DNA of 42,751 nt. It comes from UBA7672 sp041166025. Its GTDB lineage: Bacteria > Pseudomonadota > Alphaproteobacteria > Caulobacterales > Hyphomonadaceae. The notes below the pieces were generated by a model that did not search any database, had not been told where the DNA came from, and saw nothing but the letters and a program-made list of their open reading frames with translations. Position numbers and translations under genes: made by a program. Numbering within the stretch: position 1 is the first letter of the stretch; every line of letters starts with the position of its first letter. The stretch is from the NCBI GenBank assembly GCA_041166025.1, contig JBEAMJ010000036.1, positions 1-42,751 on the forward strand, in the 5' to 3' direction. Positions 39,964-42,751 of the stretch are shown piece by piece.

Positions 39964-40800
39964 ATGCCTGACCTCCCTTCGACCGATGCCGTTCGCGACG
40001 CCACCATCGTCGATCCCAAGACTCGGAAGTCCTTCTCGCTGAAGGACCGGGACACGCGCGGCGAAGCGCTGTTCGAGTCCAAAAAGGACGCGAAAGCCTC
40101 TCTTGAGGAAGATGCGCTGAAGATCAACGACCTGCAGGATGCGCTCTTCGCCTGCAAGGGCGGCGCATTGCTCGTGGTGCTGCAGGGGATCGACACCTCT
40201 GGCAAGGACGGCGCGACCAAGGAGGCCTTCCGCTACACCAGCCCGCTCGGCGTCAATGTGTTCGGATTCGGCAAACCGACCGAAGAGGAGCTGGCCCATG
40301 ACTATCTCTGGCGGCTCCACCAGCGCACGCCGAAGAACGGATGTATCCATGTGTTCAACCGCTCGCAGTACGAGGATGTTCTGGTGGTGAAGGTGCGAAA
40401 CCTCGCCCCGCCGAAGCAGATTGAGCAGCGATACGAGCAGATCAACGCCTTCGAGAAGCTGTTGGTGGAGAACGGCACGCGCGTGCTAAAGATGATGCTC
40501 AACATCTCGAAGGGGGAGCAGGGCGTGCGCCTCCGCGAACGCCTCGAAGTCCCCGAGAAGCGCTGGAAGTTCAACCCGGGCGACCTCGAAGACCGCAAGC
40601 TGTGGGACCAGTACCAGGCCGCCTACGAAACGGCGCTGCAACGCTGCTCAACCGCCCATGCACCCTGGCATGTCGTGCCGGCCGACAGCCGGTCGCGGCG
40701 CGACGCGATCGTCGCCCGCCTCATCCGTGCAGAACTCGAAGCGATGAACCCGCGCTACCCCGATCCGGGCTATCGGTCTGACCAGTTCGAGATCGATTAG
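39964..40800 (+). CDS. Polyphosphate kinase 2 family protein
   Basis: A 278-residue PPK2. The Walker A-type loop QGIDTSGKDGATK (74-86) and the Walker B-like VFNRSQYEDVLVVKV (130-144) are intact, with FGKPTEEELAHDYLWRLHQRTPKNG between them (the lid region) and DNRKLWD-like DRKLWDQYQAAYE later. PPK2 enzymes phosphorylate nucleoside mono- or diphosphates from polyphosphate, replenishing ATP or GTP. The class (I, II or III) cannot be told surely from sequence alone. GGAG lies 8 bases before the ATG. It stands alone, followed by a hairpin-rich gap. Confidence 0.93.
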   Translation: MPDLPSTDAVRDATIVDPKTRKSFSLKDRDTRGEALFESKKDAKASLEEDALKINDLQDALFACKGGALLVVLQGIDTSGKDGATKEAFRYTSPLGVNVFGFGKPTEEELAHDYLWRLHQRTPKNGCIHVFNRSQYEDVLVVKVRNLAPPKQIEQRYEQINAFEKLLVENGTRVLKMMLNISKGEQGVRLRERLEVPEKRWKFNPGDLEDRKLWDQYQAAYETALQRCSTAHAPWHVVPADSRSRRDAIVARLIRAELEAMNPRYPDPGYRSDQFEID

Positions 40801-40826
40801 CGAGCGGCAGAATTCCCTAACTTGGG

Positions 40827-40949
40827 GGTGGCGGTGAATCCTGCTGGGCCACCTTGCCGGATCGGATGGGCCGGCGGGACGGGCCTTTCCGTGCGAGCCG
40901 TCAGGGGCGCCGGTTTCCCGGCGACCCCTTCAACCTTGGCCCAGGGTTG
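40827..40949 (+). other. Hairpin-dense intergenic segment after ppk2
   Basis: Five inverted repeats in a row: GGTGGC/GCCACC (40827-40853), GCCGG/CCGGC (40856-40875), ACGG/CCGT (40879-40892), AGGGGCGCCGG-TTTC-CCGGCGaCCCCT (40903-40929, 11 bp with one bulge) and CAACCTTGG/CCAGGGTTG (40931-40949). The fourth is strong enough to terminate ppk2. The cluster may be a structured RNA; it matches no riboswitch I know. The rest of 40801-41150 holds no gene I can support. Confidence 0.4.
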
Positions 40950-41209
40950 GGGGACGGGCCAGAGACGCGCTCATTCACCAATAGCGCATCACGCGGTCAA
41001 GCATTTCACGCTCCCGAGCGTGAACTATCCCAGCGCGTTTTGACCGTTTTCGATCGTCATCGTGGACATTGCGCCGAAGTGCCGCGGCGAAGCGCGGCGG
41101 TCTGACAGCACTGCGAACTGATGCTGATGAGTGTCCGTCCATCTGGTCGCTTGCCAATGCGGCATCATTCCTCCGTATAAGGACGAGCGATCCGAGAATT
41201 GCGTCGATT

Positions 41210-41242
41210 GTTCATCCCGGGTTCATATCGAATATCGATATT
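41210..41242 (+). promoter_or_regulatory. Consensus SOS box and AT-rich palindrome upstream of a lipoprotein gene
   Basis: GTTC-ATCCCGG-GTTC (41210-41224) matches the alphaproteobacterial LexA consensus GTTC-N7-GTTC perfectly. It abuts AATATCGATATT (41231-41242), a perfect 12-bp palindrome. Both lie 32-64 bases before the ATG at 41274. TATAAG at 41176-41181 could be the -10 box, with TTGCCA (41151-41156) upstream at a long 19-base spacing. Confidence 0.4.
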
Positions 41243-41273
41243 CTTCGGCAGGCAGATCGACAAGGGTCAGGAC

Positions 41274-41651
41274 ATGCAAAAAATCGTACTTGCCGCCGTT
41301 TCCGGTATCGCGATGGCGATGGCTTCAGGCTGCGTGATCGTCGACGCCGATGTGCGCGAATCCGACTGGGGCGCGCGGGGCGACTTCGGGTATCTCTATG
41401 GTGCCGAGATCAGCATACGCGATCCGGAAATCACCATCACCGCCCACTCCAACGGGTGCACCCAGAAGGAAGATTTCGACTTCGTCGTGCGCGATCGCGG
41501 CGATGACGAATTCGAGGTCGGCTTCCGCCGCGAGCGCGCCGACAACTGCAAGGCGCTGATGCCGGAAGGCCGCCGGATGACGTGGTCGTTCGCCGAACTC
41601 GGTCTGCCGCGCAATGCGCGCGTGATGATAATCAACCGCGTCGGGCGTTGA
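41274..41651 (+). CDS. Lipoprotein of unknown function
   Basis: A 125-residue lipoprotein. The leader QKIVLAAVSGIAMAMASGC has a good lipobox (ASGC, Cys20). The mature part is short and charged, with YLYGAEISIRDPEITITAHS, NGCTQKEDFDFVVRDRGDDE and FEVGFRRERADNCKALM, suggesting a compact beta-rich domain with one disulphide (two Cys). I do not recognise the family. It carries a perfect LexA-type site in its promoter, so it could be DNA-damage inducible (inference). It converges on the DUF2807-type gene across two hairpins. Confidence 0.7.
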   Translation: MQKIVLAAVSGIAMAMASGCVIVDADVRESDWGARGDFGYLYGAEISIRDPEITITAHSNGCTQKEDFDFVVRDRGDDEFEVGFRRERADNCKALMPEGRRMTWSFAELGLPRNARVMIINRVGR

Positions 41652-41688
41652 TCGGACTCCATGGGCTCAGCGCCCAGGGAGGACGCTC

Positions 41689-41709
41689 GTCCCGCCGGCG
41701 TAGCGGGAC
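41689..41709. terminator. Hairpin after the SOS-box lipoprotein gene
   Basis: GTCCCGC - CGGCGTA - GCGGGAC, a perfect 7-bp stem 37 bases after the stop at 41651. It is followed by CCAGGACC, with no T-tract. Confidence 0.4.
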
Positions 41710-41766
41710 CCAGGACCACCCAGCCTGGCCGATCGCCCGACTTACAAGAGGCGAATGCCAACCTGG

Positions 41767-41796
41767 ATCCCGCTGCGGTCCCCATCGCAGCGGGAT
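41767..41796. terminator. Bidirectional hairpin between two convergent lipoprotein genes
   Basis: ATCCCGCTGCG - GTCCCCAT - CGCAGCGGGAT is a perfect 11-bp inverted repeat, 20 bases from the stop of the minus-strand gene. It lacks a strong T-tract on either side, so efficiency is uncertain. Confidence 0.55.
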
Positions 41797-41816
41797 GAGC
41801 TTGTCTGGAGCAGGTC

Positions 41817-42470
41817 TCAGCGCGATCGCACCGAACCGCCGCTCGACGAGTCTTCCCGCATCTGCTGCGGTTGACCGTGGAAGGTCACGCTTGCGCCCGA
41901 CGAGGCTTCGCCATCCGCCAGCTGCGAGGCGAACGCATCCGCGCTCGCGCCCGACGAGGCGTCGATCATCGCCGTCGCGCACCGCAGGCCCTCACCCTCG
42001 AAACTGGCGCCCGACGAGATATCGAGGTCGAGCGTGGTGCAGGTGCCGCTGAGTTCCACGCTCGCGCCGGACGACACGTCGAGGCTGAGGTCGTTGAATG
42101 TGAGGTTCGTCCCCTCCATCGAAGAGCCCGAGGATGCGTCCAGCTCGGAATAGGCGGGCGCCGTCACCGTCACGCGGTATTGCGGGCCATCCCAGTCCAT
42201 CATCGACGGCTTGCGGCTGATGCGCAGCGTGTCGCCCTTCACCTCGACGATCAGCCTGTCGAACCCTTCACCTTTGATGGTCTCAGCCCGCACGTCAAAA
42301 TCGCCCTGGCGCAGCACCGTCTCGACGCCTGCCGAGAGATCGACCTTGTCGAAGTTGGCGTAGGTGTGCCGCTGGGCGTCGGAATAGGTCTGGCCGGTCG
42401 CGCCGCCGACAACACAGCCGGCGAGGGGGAAGGCGAGGATGGCGGGAAGGAGGAGGAGGGTGCGGTGCAT
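41817..42470 (-). CDS. DUF2807-type (GIN-domain) lipoprotein
   Basis: A 217-residue lipoprotein. ATG at 42470 gives the leader HRTLLLLPAILAFPLAGCVV (lipobox LAGC). After a short region (FDKVDLSAGVETVLRQGDFDV) there are six repeats with the core SSG(A/S)S, spaced about 20-25 residues: DASSGSSMEG, DVSSGASVEL, DISSGASFEG, DASSGASADA, EASSGASVTF and DSSSGGSVRS. This is the right-handed beta-helix pattern of DUF2807/GIN domains, called putative autotransporter-adhesin heads. It probably forms a surface or periplasmic beta-helix, and its role is unknown. TATCG-containing AT-rich DNA (42571-42590) lies upstream and may be its promoter. Confidence 0.85.
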   Translation of the reverse strand: MHRTLLLLPAILAFPLAGCVVGGATGQTYSDAQRHTYANFDKVDLSAGVETVLRQGDFDVRAETIKGEGFDRLIVEVKGDTLRISRKPSMMDWDGPQYRVTVTAPAYSELDASSGSSMEGTNLTFNDLSLDVSSGASVELSGTCTTLDLDISSGASFEGEGLRCATAMIDASSGASADAFASQLADGEASSGASVTFHGQPQQMREDSSSGGSVRSR

Positions 42471-42591
42471 GGAACTGCCCTTGTTGAGCTTGTTGTTTTC
42501 TTTACGCAGCCGCACAGCGCCGGGCGTTGCGCCTCTGACCCGGGCAGCCACAGGCAACCAATAGCTTAGTTGTTATCGAAAAACAATATCC

Positions 42592-42751
42592 TTAAGAGAC
42601 GAGGCTCGCCCACAGGTCCACCTGTTCGCTAGCATGGACCTTCGCCTTCACGATGTCGCCTGGCTTGAGGCTGGTCGTGTCGAGGAACACCGAGCCGTCG
42701 ATCTCCGGCGCATCCGCCTTCGAGCGCCCGACGGCCCCGTCCTCGTCCACC
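42592..42751 (-). CDS. rimO: Ribosomal protein S12 methylthiotransferase RimO, C-terminal part
   Basis: The frame runs off the window edge; about 52 residues remain before TAA (42592-42594). VDEDGAVGRSKADAPEIDGS followed by VFLDTTSLKPGDIVKAKVHA and EQVDLWASLVS matches the RimO C-terminal TRAM domain, which contacts S12. RimO is a radical-SAM enzyme that adds a methylthio group to Asp88 of S12. The catalytic part lies outside the window. The domain could in principle belong to MiaB, but RSKADAPEIDG favours RimO. Confidence 0.88.
   Translation of the reverse strand, partial: VDEDGAVGRSKADAPEIDGSVFLDTTSLKPGDIVKAKVHASEQVDLWASLVS

Noticed and set aside
40822..41105. Open frames of 73-83 codons between ppk2 and the SOS-box lipoprotein gene
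   Set aside because: They read through strong hairpins, have Pro/Arg/Gly-rich content and no start signal.

Overview
The window is high-GC, gene-dense chromosomal DNA from an alphaproteobacterium. The TonB-dependent receptors, the recA-alaS-icd neighbourhood, GTTC-N7-GTTC-type SOS sites and many small lipoproteins fit a Caulobacterales/Hyphomonadaceae-like aquatic bacterium (inference; no database was searched). I see no integrase, transposase, phage gene, rRNA, tRNA or CRISPR array. Most of it is housekeeping, with poorly known accessory genes between.

Layout. 1-4.1 kb: 3' end of metH, a TonB-dependent receptor and a convergent flavoprotein. 4.3-6.1 kb: a DEAD-box RNA helicase behind a structured leader. 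6.3-9.1 kb: a plus-strand run of a DjlA-like co-chaperone, a small membrane protein, an EamA transporter and an AmpD-type amidase. 9.2-12.5 kb: a stand-alone BLUF photoreceptor, a small coiled-coil protein, a TetR-like palindrome over a broken membrane ORF, an AlkA-type DNA glycosylase, an unknown membrane protein and an HNH nuclease, with REP-like repeats between. 12.7-17.6 kb: a Tat-exported Gfo/Idh/MocA protein, an NTF2-like lipoprotein, a MAPEG protein, an SH3-like lipoprotein, prfA and a small secreted protein. 17.7-22.1 kb: a minus-strand block of htpX, an acyltransferase, a DUF4399 lipoprotein and an unknown lipoprotein. 22.2-29.1 kb: recA, alaS, a lipoprotein, icd and trmJ. 29.2-35.6 kb: an M23 peptidase, a BlaI repressor, an M56 (BlaR1-like) protease carrying C-terminal ankyrin repeats, and a second TonB-dependent receptor related to the first. 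35.6-42.8 kb: terC, an unknown secreted protein, rpsD, a DUF4345 protein, an AAC(3)-like acetyltransferase, ppk2, two surface lipoproteins and the 3' end of rimO.

Most striking points. (1) recA carries an in-frame TAG exactly where a conserved Glu codon (GAG) is expected. (2) The M23 peptidase gene at 29.2-30.2 kb carries a second in-frame TAG between its N-terminal region and an intact catalytic domain. TAG is the commonest natural stop here and prfA (RF1) is intact, so global amber recoding is unlikely. Point mutation, assembly error or local suppression remain. (3) A BlaI/M56 pair has a long helical segment plus ankyrin repeats where BlaR1 has its beta-lactam sensor, and it sits directly downstream of the peptidoglycan peptidase. 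It is the best candidate here for an undescribed signalling system, possibly a cell-wall damage sensor.
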